A stretch of 64,000 nucleotides of DNA from JAJPKK01 sp963807015 (GCA_963807015.1 CAWEAS010000001.1:186001-250000); one strand, 5' to 3'. Shown: positions 24,453 to 33,373, counted from the first letter of the stretch. The notes: generated by a model not told the origin, from the sequence alone. Program-made: numbers and translations.

Positions 24453-26744
24453 ATGAAGATTGCGTGCGTCGGCGGCGGCCCGGCGGGCCTTTATTTCGCG
24501 ATCAGCATGAAGCTGCGCGATCCGACCCATGACATCAGAGTCATCGAGCGCAACCGGCCCGACGACACCTTCGGCTGGGGCGTCGTGCTCTCCGACGAGA
24601 CGCTTGCCAATCTCGCCGCCAACGATCCCGTCAGTGCCGGAGCGATCCGGGCGAACTTCGCTTACTGGGACGACATCGCCGTCAATTATCGCGGCGAGCG
24701 CATTGTCTCGACCGGCCATGGTTTCTGCGGCATTGGACGCAAGCAGCTCCTGACGCTGCTCCAGGAGCGGGCGCGGGCGCTCGGCGTCAAGCTGCAGTTC
24801 GAGACCGAGGTCGAGGGCGCGGCGAGCCTTGCCAAGACCCATGATCTGGTCGTCGCGGCCGATGGCCTCAACTCGAAGGTCCGCGCCGAGTTCGCGCAAT
24901 ACTTCAAGCCGGACATCGATGTACGCAAATGCAAGTTCGCGTGGCTCGGCACTCACCAGAAATTCGACGACGCCTTCACCTTCATCTTCGAGGAGACCGA
25001 GCACGGGTGGATCTGGGCGCACGCCTACCAGTTCGATGCCGACACCGCGACATTCATCGTCGAGTGTTCGGAGGAGACGTGGGCGAAATTCGGCTTCGGC
25101 ACCATGTCGAAGGAGCAGTCGATCGCCGTTTGCGAAGCGGTCTTCGCCAAATATCTCGGCGGCCACGGGCTGATGACGAACGCGCGTCACTTGCGCGGTT
25201 CAGGCTGGATCAATTTTCCGCGGGTGCTGTGCGAGAAGTGGTCGCACGAGAACATCGTGCTGATGGGCGATGCTGCGGCGACCGCCCATTTCTCCGTCGG
25301 CTCCGGCACCAAGCTCGCGATGGAGAGCGCCATCGCCATGACCGACTTCCTGCACAGCGAACCGACGATTGCGGCGGCTTGCGCCAAGTATGAGGATGCG
25401 CGGCGCACCGAGGTGTTGCGGCTGCAGTCAGCGGCGCGCAACTCGCTCGAATGGTTCGAGAATGTGGAGCGCTACCTCCACCTCGATCCAGTGCAGTTCA
25501 GCTACTCGCTGCTGACACGCTCGCAGCGCATCAGCCACGAGAATTTGCGACTGCGGGACAAGTCGTGGCTCGAAGGCGCCGAAGCCTGGTTCCAGCGCCG
25601 CGCCGGCAGCAACAGCCCCAACGTCCGTCGTCCGATGTTCGCGCCATTCAAGCTGCGCGACATGGCGTTGAAGAACCGCGTCGTTGTCTCACCCATGGCG
25701 CAATATAAGGCGGTGGACGGCTGCCCGACGGACTGGCACCTCGTCCATTACGGCGAACGCGCCAAGGGTGGTGCCGGCCTTCTCTTCATCGAGATGACCT
25801 GCGTCAGCCCGGAGGGGCGGATCACCCCCGGCTGTCCGGGGATGTACGCCCCGCAGCACGAAACCGCCTGGAAGCGCATCGTCGACTTCGTCCATGCCGA
25901 GACCGACGCCAAGATTTGCTGCCAGCTCGGCCACTCCGGTGCCAAAGGCTCAACCCAGCTCGGCTGGGAGGAAATGGACGCGCCGCTGAAAGCCGGCAAC
26001 TGGCCGTTGCTCGCGGCGTCCGATGCGCCTTGGTCACCGCAGAACCAGCACCCCAAGGCGATGGATCGCGCCGACATGAATCGCGTGCGGGATCAGTTTG
26101 TCGCCGCGGCGGAGATGGCGGATCGCGCCGGCTTCGACATGCTGGAGCTCCATTACGCGCACGGCTATCTCCTCTCCTCCTTCATCACGCCGCTCACCAA
26201 CACCCGCACCGACCAATACGGCGGCTCGCTCGAAAACCGGATGCGCTATCCGCTGGAGATATTTCACGCGGTGCGCGCCGTGTGGCCCGCCGGCAAGCCG
26301 ATTTCGGTACGTATTTCCGCGAACGACTGGGTCGGCGAGGAGGGCATCGAGCCCGCCGATGCGGTCGAGATCGCCCGCATGCTGCAGGAGGCGGGCGTCG
26401 ACATCTGCAATGTCTCGGCGGGGCAAACTTCAATCCGCGCGCATCCGGTTTATGGCCGCATGTTCCAGACGCCGTTCTCCGATCGCATCCGCAACGAAAC
26501 CGGCATGGCGACCATGGCGGTCGGCAACATCTACGAGGCGGACCACGTCAACTCGATCCTGATGGCGGGCCGCGCCGACCTCGTGTGCCTCGCCCGCCCG
26601 CACCTCTCCGATCCGTACTGGACCCTGCATGTCGCAGCGAAGCTCGGCGATAAGGGGGAAGCCTGGCCTCCTCCCTATTACGCCGGTCGCGACCAGCTCT
26701 ATCGCCTCGCCGAGACGGCCGAGGCGGCGATCGCACGAGTCTAG
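24453..26744 (+). CDS. Two-domain flavoprotein: aryl-CoA monooxygenase/reductase (2-aminobenzoyl-CoA or salicylyl-CoA type)
   Basis: 763 residues from the ATG at 24453. Residues 1-380 are an FAD aromatic hydroxylase (CVGGGPAGLYFAISMKLRD, IERNRPDDTFGWGVVLSDET, VLMGDAAATAHFSVGSGTKL). From about residue 390 an old-yellow-enzyme domain follows (MFAPFKLRDMALKNRVVVSP, CQLGHSGAKGSTQ, ELHYAHGYLLSSFITPLTN, RTDQYGGSLENR). This fusion is known from 2-aminobenzoyl-CoA monooxygenase/reductase of Azoarcus evansii, which hydroxylates and then reduces the ring of the CoA thioester; related proteins are called salicylyl-CoA 5-hydroxylase/oxidoreductase. The ligase at 29955 favours 2-aminobenzoate. First gene of a seven-gene operon. 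Confidence 0.9.
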   Translation: MKIACVGGGPAGLYFAISMKLRDPTHDIRVIERNRPDDTFGWGVVLSDETLANLAANDPVSAGAIRANFAYWDDIAVNYRGERIVSTGHGFCGIGRKQLLTLLQERARALGVKLQFETEVEGAASLAKTHDLVVAADGLNSKVRAEFAQYFKPDIDVRKCKFAWLGTHQKFDDAFTFIFEETEHGWIWAHAYQFDADTATFIVECSEETWAKFGFGTMSKEQSIAVCEAVFAKYLGGHGLMTNARHLRGSGWINFPRVLCEKWSHENIVLMGDAAATAHFSVGSGTKLAMESAIAMTDFLHSEPTIAAACAKYEDARRTEVLRLQSAARNSLEWFENVERYLHLDPVQFSYSLLTRSQRISHENLRLRDKSWLEGAEAWFQRRAGSNSPNVRRPMFAPFKLRDMALKNRVVVSPMAQYKAVDGCPTDWHLVHYGERAKGGAGLLFIEMTCVSPEGRITPGCPGMYAPQHETAWKRIVDFVHAETDAKICCQLGHSGAKGSTQLGWEEMDAPLKAGNWPLLAASDAPWSPQNQHPKAMDRADMNRVRDQFVAAAEMADRAGFDMLELHYAHGYLLSSFITPLTNTRTDQYGGSLENRMRYPLEIFHAVRAVWPAGKPISVRISANDWVGEEGIEPADAVEIARMLQEAGVDICNVSAGQTSIRAHPVYGRMFQTPFSDRIRNETGMATMAVGNIYEADHVNSILMAGRADLVCLARPHLSDPYWTLHVAAKLGDKGEAWPPPYYAGRDQLYRLAETAEAAIARV

Positions 26745-26756
26745 GATGGGTGCGCG

Positions 26757-27521
26757 ATGAGCCTGCTTGCCGGACGGCATGCGCTGGTCACCGGGGGAGG
26801 AACCGGCATTGGCGCCGCGATCGCGGCAACGCTCGCGCAATCGGGGGCGACGGTCACGATCTGCGGGCGGCGGCTCGAGCCATTGCAGGCTGTCGCCGCC
26901 GGCGCCGCAAATGTCCACGCGGCGACCGCTGACGTAACGGATGAAGCGTCGATGGCGAAGGTTTACGCGCAGGCGCAGGACGGCGGCCACCCGATCGATA
27001 TTGTGGTTGCCAATGCCGGCGTGGCCGAGAGCGCACCGGCCGAAAAAATGTCACTCGAACTTTGGAATAAGACGCTCAGCGTCAACCTCACCGGCGCCTT
27101 CATTTCGGTGAAACCTGCGCTGCGGAACATGCGCGAGCGCGGCTTCGGCCGCATCGTGTTCATTGCATCGACCGCTGGCCTGAAGGGATATGCGTACGTC
27201 GCGCCGTACGTGGCGGCGAAACATGGCGTGGTCGGGCTGATGCGCGCGCTTGCTGTTGAAATGGCAACGACCGGCGTCACCGTAAATGCGGTTTGTCCGG
27301 GTTTCACCGAAACACCGATGTTGGCGCGGGCGGTCGATCGCATCACCGAAACCACGAAACGCAGCAGCACCGATGCGCGCGCGTCGCTTAACGCGCGCAA
27401 TCCGCAAGGACGGTTCATCAAGCCTCAGGAAGTGGCTGACGCTGTGCTGTGGCTGTGCAACCCCGCGAGCGCATCGATCACCGGCCAGGCGATCTCGGTC
27501 TCGGGAGGTGAAACATGGTAA
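26757..27521 (+). CDS. Short-chain dehydrogenase/reductase of the aryl-CoA operon
   Basis: 254 residues, classical SDR. The cofactor loop GGGTGIGAAIAA is near the N-terminus, NAGVAES marks the fourth strand, the catalytic Ser is in IASTAGLKGYAYVAPY, and Y-x3-K is in APYVAAKHGVV. The C-terminus ASASITGQAISVSGGETW is typical of FabG-like members. In the context of ring cleavage and beta-oxidation-like steps it would act as a 3-hydroxyacyl-CoA dehydrogenase. The stop overlaps the MarR start by seven bases. Confidence 0.9.
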   Translation: MSLLAGRHALVTGGGTGIGAAIAATLAQSGATVTICGRRLEPLQAVAAGAANVHAATADVTDEASMAKVYAQAQDGGHPIDIVVANAGVAESAPAEKMSLELWNKTLSVNLTGAFISVKPALRNMRERGFGRIVFIASTAGLKGYAYVAPYVAAKHGVVGLMRALAVEMATTGVTVNAVCPGFTETPMLARAVDRITETTKRSSTDARASLNARNPQGRFIKPQEVADAVLWLCNPASASITGQAISVSGGETW

Positions 27522-27991
27522 GCGCACCCCTTGCCGAAGCCGGCCGCGACGCCGACACCAAGGCACGGCTGCGACTGTGGATCAGGCTGCTGCGTGCGAG
27601 CCGCCTGGTCGAGAACAGCGTGCGCGAGCGGTTCAAGAACGAGTTCGATATCACCCTGCCCCGCTTCGACGTGATGGCGGCGCTCTACCGCAATCCCGAC
27701 GGCATGTTGATGAGCGAAATCTCGCGCTATCTCCTGGTGTCGAACGGCAACACCACCTTGATCGTTCATCGGCTCGCGGCCGAAGGACTGGTGGAACGAT
27801 CGAAGCGCGACGGCGATCGCCGCACCTCATTCATGCGCCTCACAGAGAAGGGCCGCGCCGCCTTCATCGAAATGTCGACCGCGCACGAGGAATGGATCGA
27901 CAAGTTGCTCGGCTCGGTTTCGGTGCGCGAGGCCGAGCAATTGTCGGCAAAGCTGAAAGCGTTCCGCAGCGAATGGGAGGGTGGACTATGA
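27515..27991 (+). CDS. MarR family transcriptional regulator
   Basis: 158 residues. The winged-helix core is FKNEFDITLPRFDVMAALYR, MLMSEISRYLLVSNGNTTLI, VHRLAAEGLVERSKRDGDRR and TSFMRLTEKGRAAF, with the usual long C-terminal dimerisation helix. It lies inside the operon, overlapping the SDR stop upstream and the hydratase start downstream (ATGA), so it is likely autoregulated with the catabolic genes. A CoA thioester or the aromatic acid is the expected effector, as in other MarR regulators of aryl-CoA pathways. A candidate operator is the palindrome at 24372. Confidence 0.93.
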   Translation: MVSAPLAEAGRDADTKARLRLWIRLLRASRLVENSVRERFKNEFDITLPRFDVMAALYRNPDGMLMSEISRYLLVSNGNTTLIVHRLAAEGLVERSKRDGDRRTSFMRLTEKGRAAFIEMSTAHEEWIDKLLGSVSVREAEQLSAKLKAFRSEWEGGL

Positions 27992-28800
27992 GGACGATGG
28001 CCACGTTCGCGCCTAGCCACTTCCTCTGGCGGATGGATCGCGACGTCGCCGTCATCCAATTGAACCGCCCGGACCGCAAGAACCCGCTGACCTTCGACTC
28101 CTACGCCGAGCTTCGCGACACCTTCCGCGCCCTGCCCTATGCCGACGACGTGAATGCCGTCGTCTTCCTCCCCAACGGCGGCAATTTCTGCTCGGGCGGC
28201 GACGTGCACGACATCATCGGTCCGCTCGTCGCCATGGAGATGAAGGAGCTGCTGGTTTTCACCCGCATGACCGGCGACCTCGTCAAGGCCATGCTCGGTT
28301 GCGGCAAGCCGGTGATTGCCGCGATCGACGGCATTGCGGTCGGTGCCGGCGCGATCATCGCCATGGCTGCCGATCTGCGCCTCGCGACGCCGGAAGCGAA
28401 GACCGCGTTCCTGTTCACCCGCGTAGGCCTTGCCGGCTGCGACATGGGCGCATGCGCAATGCTGCCGCGCCTGATCGGCCAGGGCCGCGCCGCCGAGCTT
28501 CTCTACACCGGCCGGGCGATGACGGCGCAGGAAGGCGAGCGCTGGGGTTTCTTCAACAAGCTCGTTGACGCCGGCTCGCTTGCGCAGGAAGCGCTGGCGC
28601 TCGCCCATCAGCTCACCGCCGGCCCGACCTTCGCCCACGGCATCACCAAGACCCAGCTCAACCAGGAATGGTCGATGAGCCTCGAACAGGCGATCGAGGC
28701 GGAAGCGCAGGCACAGGCGATCTGCATGCAGACGAAGGACTTCGAGCGCGCCTATCGTGCGTTTGCCGCCAAGGAACGGCCGAAGTTCGAAGGCAACTGA
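27988..28800 (+). CDS. Enoyl-CoA hydratase/isomerase family protein
   Basis: 270 residues from the ATG at 27988, which overlaps the MarR stop by four bases; longer upstream frames are shadows. Crotonase features are VAVIQLNRPDRKNPLTFDSY, the oxyanion-hole FCSGGDVHDII, AAIDGIAVGAGAIIAMAADL, TPEAKTAFLFTRVGLAGCDM and GRAAELLYTGRAMTAQEGER. It presumably hydrates an unsaturated CoA thioester after ring opening, or helps ring hydrolysis. The exact step cannot be read from sequence. It shares its stop with the next start (TGATG). Confidence 0.9.
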   Translation: MRTMATFAPSHFLWRMDRDVAVIQLNRPDRKNPLTFDSYAELRDTFRALPYADDVNAVVFLPNGGNFCSGGDVHDIIGPLVAMEMKELLVFTRMTGDLVKAMLGCGKPVIAAIDGIAVGAGAIIAMAADLRLATPEAKTAFLFTRVGLAGCDMGACAMLPRLIGQGRAAELLYTGRAMTAQEGERWGFFNKLVDAGSLAQEALALAHQLTAGPTFAHGITKTQLNQEWSMSLEQAIEAEAQAQAICMQTKDFERAYRAFAAKERPKFEGN

Positions 28801-29948
28801 TGGCGGACAAAAGTTTCCTCAGCTGGCCGTTCTTCGAAGAGCGCCACCGTGCGCTTGCCGGTGCAATCGACGATTGGTGCGGATCGCACCTGCCGGTCGA
28901 CCATCATGATGTCGATGCCGCGTGCCGCGGCCTCGTGGCGATGCTCGGGCGCGACGGCTGGCTCCTGCATTCTGCCATCGATCCCGACGCACCGCGCGCT
29001 CTCGACGTGCGCACTCTCTGCCTGATGCGCGAGACACTGGCGCGTCGTGATGGGCTTGCGGACTTCGCCTTTGCCATGCAGGGACTCGGTGCCGGCGCGA
29101 TCAGCCTCTTCGGCTCTACTGCGCAACGACAATGGCTGCGGCGGACCCGTTCGGGTCAGGCGATCGCGGCCTTTGCGCTCTCGGAACAACGGTCGGGCTC
29201 GGATGTCGCCGGCATCGACATGACGGCGACCCGTGCCGGCAACGGCTACGTGCTCAACGGCGAGAAGACCTGGATATCGAATGGCGGCATTGCCGATTTT
29301 TACGTCGTCTTTGCCCGGACCGGTGAGGCGCCCGGCGCGAAGGGCATTTCGGCGTTTCTTGTACCGGCGGACGTCTCCGGCTTCTCGATCGCCGAGCGCA
29401 TCGAGGTGATCGCGCCGCACCCGCTGGCGCGCATCCGGTTCGAGAACGCCCACGTGCCGGCCGACGCGATGATCGGGGCCCCCGGCGAGGGCTTCAAGAT
29501 CGCCATGGCGACGCTCGATGTCTTCCGCACCACGGTGGGCGCGGCGGCCCTCGGCTTTGCCCGCCGCGCGCTCGACGAGGCGACCGATCGCGCCCGCGCG
29601 CGCAAGCTGTTCGGGGCGCCGCTCGCCGACCTGCAGATGGTGCAGGGGGCGATCGCGGAGATGGCGCTCGATGTCGACGCCGCGGCCCTCCTTGTCTACC
29701 GCGCGGCCTGGGCGAAGGATACCGGGGCGGCGCGCGTCACGCGCGAAGCGGCGATGGCCAAGCTCTTCGCCACTGAGCGCGCGCAGGCCGTGATCGACAA
29801 GGCGGTGCAGATTCACGGCGGCGACGGTGTGCGCCATGGACATATCGTCGAAAGCCTCTACCGCGACATCCGCGCGCTGCGAATCTACGAGGGCGCCTCG
29901 GAAGTCCAAAAAGTCATTATCGCGCGTCAAGCGCTCTCCGCAGGATGA
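28800..29948 (+). CDS. Acyl-CoA dehydrogenase of the aryl-CoA operon
   Basis: 382 residues. The ATG at 28800 overlaps the hydratase stop by one base. FAD-binding and active-site blocks are FALSEQRSGSDVAGIDMTAT, NGEKTWISNGGIADFYVVFA, DVFRTTVGAAALGFARRALD, VQIHGGDGVRHGHIVESLYR and the catalytic Glu in RALRIYEGASEVQKVIIARQ. The protein is a normal-length member of the family and should oxidise an acyl-CoA intermediate of the pathway, passing electrons to ETF, whose genes are not in the window. Confidence 0.92.
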   Translation: MADKSFLSWPFFEERHRALAGAIDDWCGSHLPVDHHDVDAACRGLVAMLGRDGWLLHSAIDPDAPRALDVRTLCLMRETLARRDGLADFAFAMQGLGAGAISLFGSTAQRQWLRRTRSGQAIAAFALSEQRSGSDVAGIDMTATRAGNGYVLNGEKTWISNGGIADFYVVFARTGEAPGAKGISAFLVPADVSGFSIAERIEVIAPHPLARIRFENAHVPADAMIGAPGEGFKIAMATLDVFRTTVGAAALGFARRALDEATDRARARKLFGAPLADLQMVQGAIAEMALDVDAAALLVYRAAWAKDTGAARVTREAAMAKLFATERAQAVIDKAVQIHGGDGVRHGHIVESLYRDIRALRIYEGASEVQKVIIARQALSAG

Positions 29949-29954
29949 TGGAGA

Positions 29955-31586
29955 ATGATCATGCTCGGACCATCGGCGCATACCGACACCTTCACCCGCG
30001 ACAATCTCCCGCCCTTCGAGCAATGGCCGGACCTTTTGCTCGACCGTTTTCCCTATCCGGAATTCCTCAATGCCGGGGTAGAGCTCACCGACCGCGTGGT
30101 CGAGCGCGGCTTTGGCGATCATGAGGCGCTGATCGGCAACGGCCGCCGGCGCACCTACAAGGAGCTCGCCGATTGGACCAACCGCCTCGCCCGTGCGTTC
30201 GTCGAAGATTTTGGCGTCCGACCGGGCAACCGCATCCTGATCCGCGCCGCCAACAATCCGGCGATGGTGGCGTGCTGGCTTGCCGCGACCAAGGCCGGCG
30301 CCGTCGTCGTCAATACCATGCCGCTATTGCGCGCGGGCGAACTCGCCAAGATCGTCGACAAAGCCGAAATCGCCCTGGCGCTGTGCGACACGCGATTGAT
30401 GGACGAGCTTGTCGCCTGCGCGAAGACCAGCCGGTTCCTGAAAAAGGTGATCGGCTTCGATGGCACCGCCAACCACGATGCGGAACTCGATCGCATTGCA
30501 CTCGGCAAATCGGTGCGTTTCGAAGCGGTCAAGACCGGCCGCGACGACGTAGCGCTCCTGGGCTTCACCTCCGGCACCACGGGCGAGCCCAAGGCGACCA
30601 TGCACTTTCACCGCGATCTGCTGCTGATCGCCGACAGTTACGCCAAGGAAGTGCTCCAGGTGACGCCGGACGACATCTTCGTCGGCTCCCCTCCCCTCGC
30701 CTTCACGTTCGGGCTCGGCGGCCTTGCAATCTTCCCGCTGCGGTTCGGCGCGACGGCGACGCTGCTGGAGAATGCGTCGCCCGCGAACATGATCGACATC
30801 ATCGAGACCTACAAGGCGACGATCTCGTTCACCGCACCGACCGCGTACCGGGTGATGCTTACCGCCATGGAGAGCGGCGCCGACCTGTCGTCGCTGCGGG
30901 TCGCAGTGTCGGCGGGTGAGACGCTGCCGGCGCCGGTGTTCAACGACTGGGTCAAGAAAACCGGCAAGCCGATCCTCGACGGCATCGGCTCGACCGAGAT
31001 GCTGCATATCTTCATCTCCAACCGTCTCGGCGACTGCGCGCCCGCCAGCACCGGTCGTCCGGTGCTCGGCTACGAGGCCAAGATCGTCGATAACGAGATG
31101 AAGGAGAGGCCGCGCGGCGAAGTCGGCGCGCTTGCCGTGCGCGGCCCGACCGGGTGCCGCTATCTCGCCGATGCGCGGCAGAAGGCCTATGTGCGCGATG
31201 GCTGGAACCTGACCGGCGACGCCTTCATGCAGGACGCCGACGGCTATTTCCATTTCGCCGCCCGCAGCGACGACATGATCATCTCGTCCGGGTACAACAT
31301 CGCCGGTCCGGAGGTCGAGGCCGCGCTGTTGTCTCATCCCGGCGTCAAGGAATGCGCGGTCATCGGCGTTGCCGACGAAGACCGCGGCCAGATCGTACAG
31401 GCCCACGTCGTGCTGCGAGAAGGCGTCACCGGCGATGCCTTGATGGTGCGCGATCTGCAGGACCACGTGAAGGCGACGATTGCGCCGTACAAATACCCCC
31501 GCTCAATCAAGTTCACCGACGCGCTGCCGAAGACGCAGACCGGAAAGATCCAGCGCTTCCGTCTGCGAACGGATGCGGCACACTAG
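29955..31586 (+). CDS. abmG: 2-aminobenzoate-CoA ligase (aryl-CoA ligase)
   Basis: 543 residues, six bases after the dehydrogenase stop. It opens with SAHTDTFTRDNLPPFEQWPD, the usual head of 2-aminobenzoate-CoA and related ligases. Adenylation motifs are complete: the P-loop LLGFTSGTTGEPKATMHFHR, GIGSTEMLHIFISNR, the hinge FAARSDDMIISSGYNIAGPE and the catalytic lysine in PKTQTGKIQRFRLR. It activates the aromatic acid with ATP and CoA in the cytoplasm, the entry step. Similar enzymes accept benzoate or salicylate, so substrate choice rests on overall resemblance and on the flavoprotein at 24453. The symbol is by analogy with Azoarcus. Confidence 0.85.
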   Translation: MIMLGPSAHTDTFTRDNLPPFEQWPDLLLDRFPYPEFLNAGVELTDRVVERGFGDHEALIGNGRRRTYKELADWTNRLARAFVEDFGVRPGNRILIRAANNPAMVACWLAATKAGAVVVNTMPLLRAGELAKIVDKAEIALALCDTRLMDELVACAKTSRFLKKVIGFDGTANHDAELDRIALGKSVRFEAVKTGRDDVALLGFTSGTTGEPKATMHFHRDLLLIADSYAKEVLQVTPDDIFVGSPPLAFTFGLGGLAIFPLRFGATATLLENASPANMIDIIETYKATISFTAPTAYRVMLTAMESGADLSSLRVAVSAGETLPAPVFNDWVKKTGKPILDGIGSTEMLHIFISNRLGDCAPASTGRPVLGYEAKIVDNEMKERPRGEVGALAVRGPTGCRYLADARQKAYVRDGWNLTGDAFMQDADGYFHFAARSDDMIISSGYNIAGPEVEAALLSHPGVKECAVIGVADEDRGQIVQAHVVLREGVTGDALMVRDLQDHVKATIAPYKYPRSIKFTDALPKTQTGKIQRFRLRTDAAH

Positions 31587-31601
31587 ATCAAGGCTTTGCA
31601 C

Positions 31602-32015
31602 ATGAGCGAACTCGCAGCCTCGCATCAGGTCCTGCACCCCCGCCACTGGAAGCCGGCCAAGGGCTACGCCAACGGCGTCGTCGCTGAAGGGCCAACGATC
31701 TTCGTTGCTGGCCAGATCGGTTGGAACGCGGAACAAAAATTCGAGAGCCTCGATTTCGTCGCCCAGACCCGGCAGGCGCTGGAGAACATCGTGGCCGTCG
31801 TTCGCGAAGCTGGCGGCACCGCCGGACACATCACGCGCCTCACCTGGTTCATCCTCGACAAGCGTGAATACATCGCGCGGTTGCCCGAAATCGGCGCCGC
31901 CTACCGCAGCGTGATGGGCAAGCATTTCCCGGCGATGACCCTGGTCCAGGTCGCGGCCCTCCTCGAAGACGACGCCAAGGTCGAGATCGAGGCGTCGGCC
32001 GTTCTGCCGAGGTGA
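31602..32015 (+). CDS. RidA family protein of the aryl-CoA operon
   Basis: 137 residues from the ATG at 31602, 15 bases after the ligase stop. RidA core: YANGVVAEGPTIFVAGQIGW, FVAQTRQALENIVAVVREAG, ITRLTWFILDKREY and FPAMTLVQVAALLEDDAKVE with the usual Glu-containing C-terminus. RidA proteins hydrolyse imines and enamines to the ketone plus ammonia. In a 2-aminobenzoate pathway such an enzyme would release the ring nitrogen, so its presence supports an amino-aromatic substrate rather than salicylate. It is intact, unlike the RidA at 5300. Last gene of the operon. Confidence 0.9.
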   Translation: MSELAASHQVLHPRHWKPAKGYANGVVAEGPTIFVAGQIGWNAEQKFESLDFVAQTRQALENIVAVVREAGGTAGHITRLTWFILDKREYIARLPEIGAAYRSVMGKHFPAMTLVQVAALLEDDAKVEIEASAVLPR

Positions 32016-32021
32016 CGAGCT

Positions 32022-32113
32022 GTAGCCCGGATGGAGCGCAGCGTAATCCGGCGGCGGCGTTTCCGATCATTTCGGCGCCGGTCCCGGATTGCGCTGCGCT
32101 CCATCCGGGCTAC
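32022..32113. repeat. 30-bp inverted repeat (GTAGCCCGGATGGAGCGCAG type)
   Basis: The left arm at 32022-32051 and the right arm at 32084-32113 are reverse complements over 30 bases with a single T/C difference, separated by 32 bases. The arm begins GTAGCCCGGATGGAGCGCAG. This is a recognisable dispersed intergenic palindrome of alphaproteobacterial genomes, able to fold into a long hairpin after the catabolic operon, possibly stabilising or ending its mRNA. Confidence 0.85.
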
Positions 32114-32192
32114 GAACGGCTCGCCGCCCTGAACCTTCCCTCCTCCTCGCCGCACTAACACCTGCGACCGCTGTTCGGCGAGGAGAGATCTC

Positions 32193-33365
32193 ATGCCGCT
32201 TCGCTCTTTGGCCCGATCGGGTTACCGGCTGTCCCGCCGGGCCGCCCTTGCGCTCCTTTGGTGCACTATTGCGGGGCTCGCGCCCGCATCCGTTCTTGCC
32301 CAGCCCGTTTCGGCGCCCAGCGCCGTTCAAACTCGGGTCGCCCTGACCCCGGGGGCACAGCGATTCTTCGCCTTGGTCCGCGAGAATTTTGCCGCGTTCG
32401 ACCGCAATCACGACGGCACGCTGACGCGCGAGGAAATCGAAATCGACATGCAGAACCCGCGCATCATGGGGGATGTCGCGGCTGCCCTTGCCGCGCTCAA
32501 GCTCGCCGCGACCGAATCCAACCATTTGAACGAAACCCACGCCTATACGCTTGCCGAGATCGACGCGATGGAGCAGACGCTGCAGTCGACCGGCGCGCTC
32601 AAGCCGAACCTCGTCAAGTATTTCGAGAATGGTCGCAACAAGCAGGCTGAAGTGCCGCGCACCTTGTTCTTCGACGGCGGTCCTCGTCTCGCCGCGATCC
32701 GGCAGGACTGGACCACCGATTGCTACTTCCTCGCGACCATCGGCTCGCTCGCGCACTCCAATCCGCAGGCGCTCGTCCGCCTGATCACGCCCAACCCGGA
32801 CGGCAGCTACATCGTCGCGTTTCCGGGCAAGCGGCCGGTGCGGGTGTCCGCGCCGACCGACACGGAACTCGCCGCCTACAGCAATGCCAAGGACGGCATA
32901 TGGCTCGGGCTCCTCGAAAAGGCCTATGGCATGACGCGCATCGCCGATGAACCACAGCAGGCCAAGACCCGAGAACCGCTCAACTCCGTCGGCTTCCGCA
33001 CCGGCAGCACGCGCGTCGTCGAGGTGCTGACCGGGCATACCAGCAAGTTCATCGGGCTTCCGGCGAACACGCACAAGCCCGCCGACCCGCGCTTGTTCCA
33101 GGAGCTCCGCGCCGACCTGCAAGCCGCCGTGCACCAGCATCGCGCGGTGATGCTCAGCAACTCGCATCACAGCTATTCGATCGTCGGCTTCGATCCCGCC
33201 GCCGACAAGGTCACGATCCACAATCCCTACCACCGCAGCGGGACCGAAATGTTCGCCGACGGCAGCAAGGCCGAGCGTACCGATGGTTTCTTCACGCTGT
33301 CGACCACGCAGGTCGTCAATTACTTCAACTATCTCCATATCGAAACGAACCAGCGGAAGGCGTAA
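32193..33365 (+). CDS. Exported calpain-like (C2) cysteine protease with an EF-hand
   Basis: 390 residues. A basic n-region and hydrophobic stretch (LALLWCTIAGLAPASVLA) form a signal peptide. A canonical EF-hand loop follows at residues 70-81 (DRNHDGTLTREE). The calpain core has C177 in DWTTDCYFLATIGSLA, the block DGIWLGLLEKAYGMTR, H326 in SHHSYSIVGFDP and N344 in VTIHNPYHRSG, so the C-H-N triad is complete. Calpains are mainly eukaryotic, calcium-activated cytosolic proteases. Here the enzyme would act in the periplasm or outside, with the EF-hand as a possible calcium sensor. It appears monocistronic; target unknown. Confidence 0.85.
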   Translation: MPLRSLARSGYRLSRRAALALLWCTIAGLAPASVLAQPVSAPSAVQTRVALTPGAQRFFALVRENFAAFDRNHDGTLTREEIEIDMQNPRIMGDVAAALAALKLAATESNHLNETHAYTLAEIDAMEQTLQSTGALKPNLVKYFENGRNKQAEVPRTLFFDGGPRLAAIRQDWTTDCYFLATIGSLAHSNPQALVRLITPNPDGSYIVAFPGKRPVRVSAPTDTELAAYSNAKDGIWLGLLEKAYGMTRIADEPQQAKTREPLNSVGFRTGSTRVVEVLTGHTSKFIGLPANTHKPADPRLFQELRADLQAAVHQHRAVMLSNSHHSYSIVGFDPAADKVTIHNPYHRSGTEMFADGSKAERTDGFFTLSTTQVVNYFNYLHIETNQRKA

Positions 33366-33373
33366 CGACCGCC

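Noticed and set aside
28752..30122. 456-codon antisense frame over the acyl-CoA dehydrogenase
   Set aside because: The plus-strand genes have complete catalytic motifs; the antisense product shows none.
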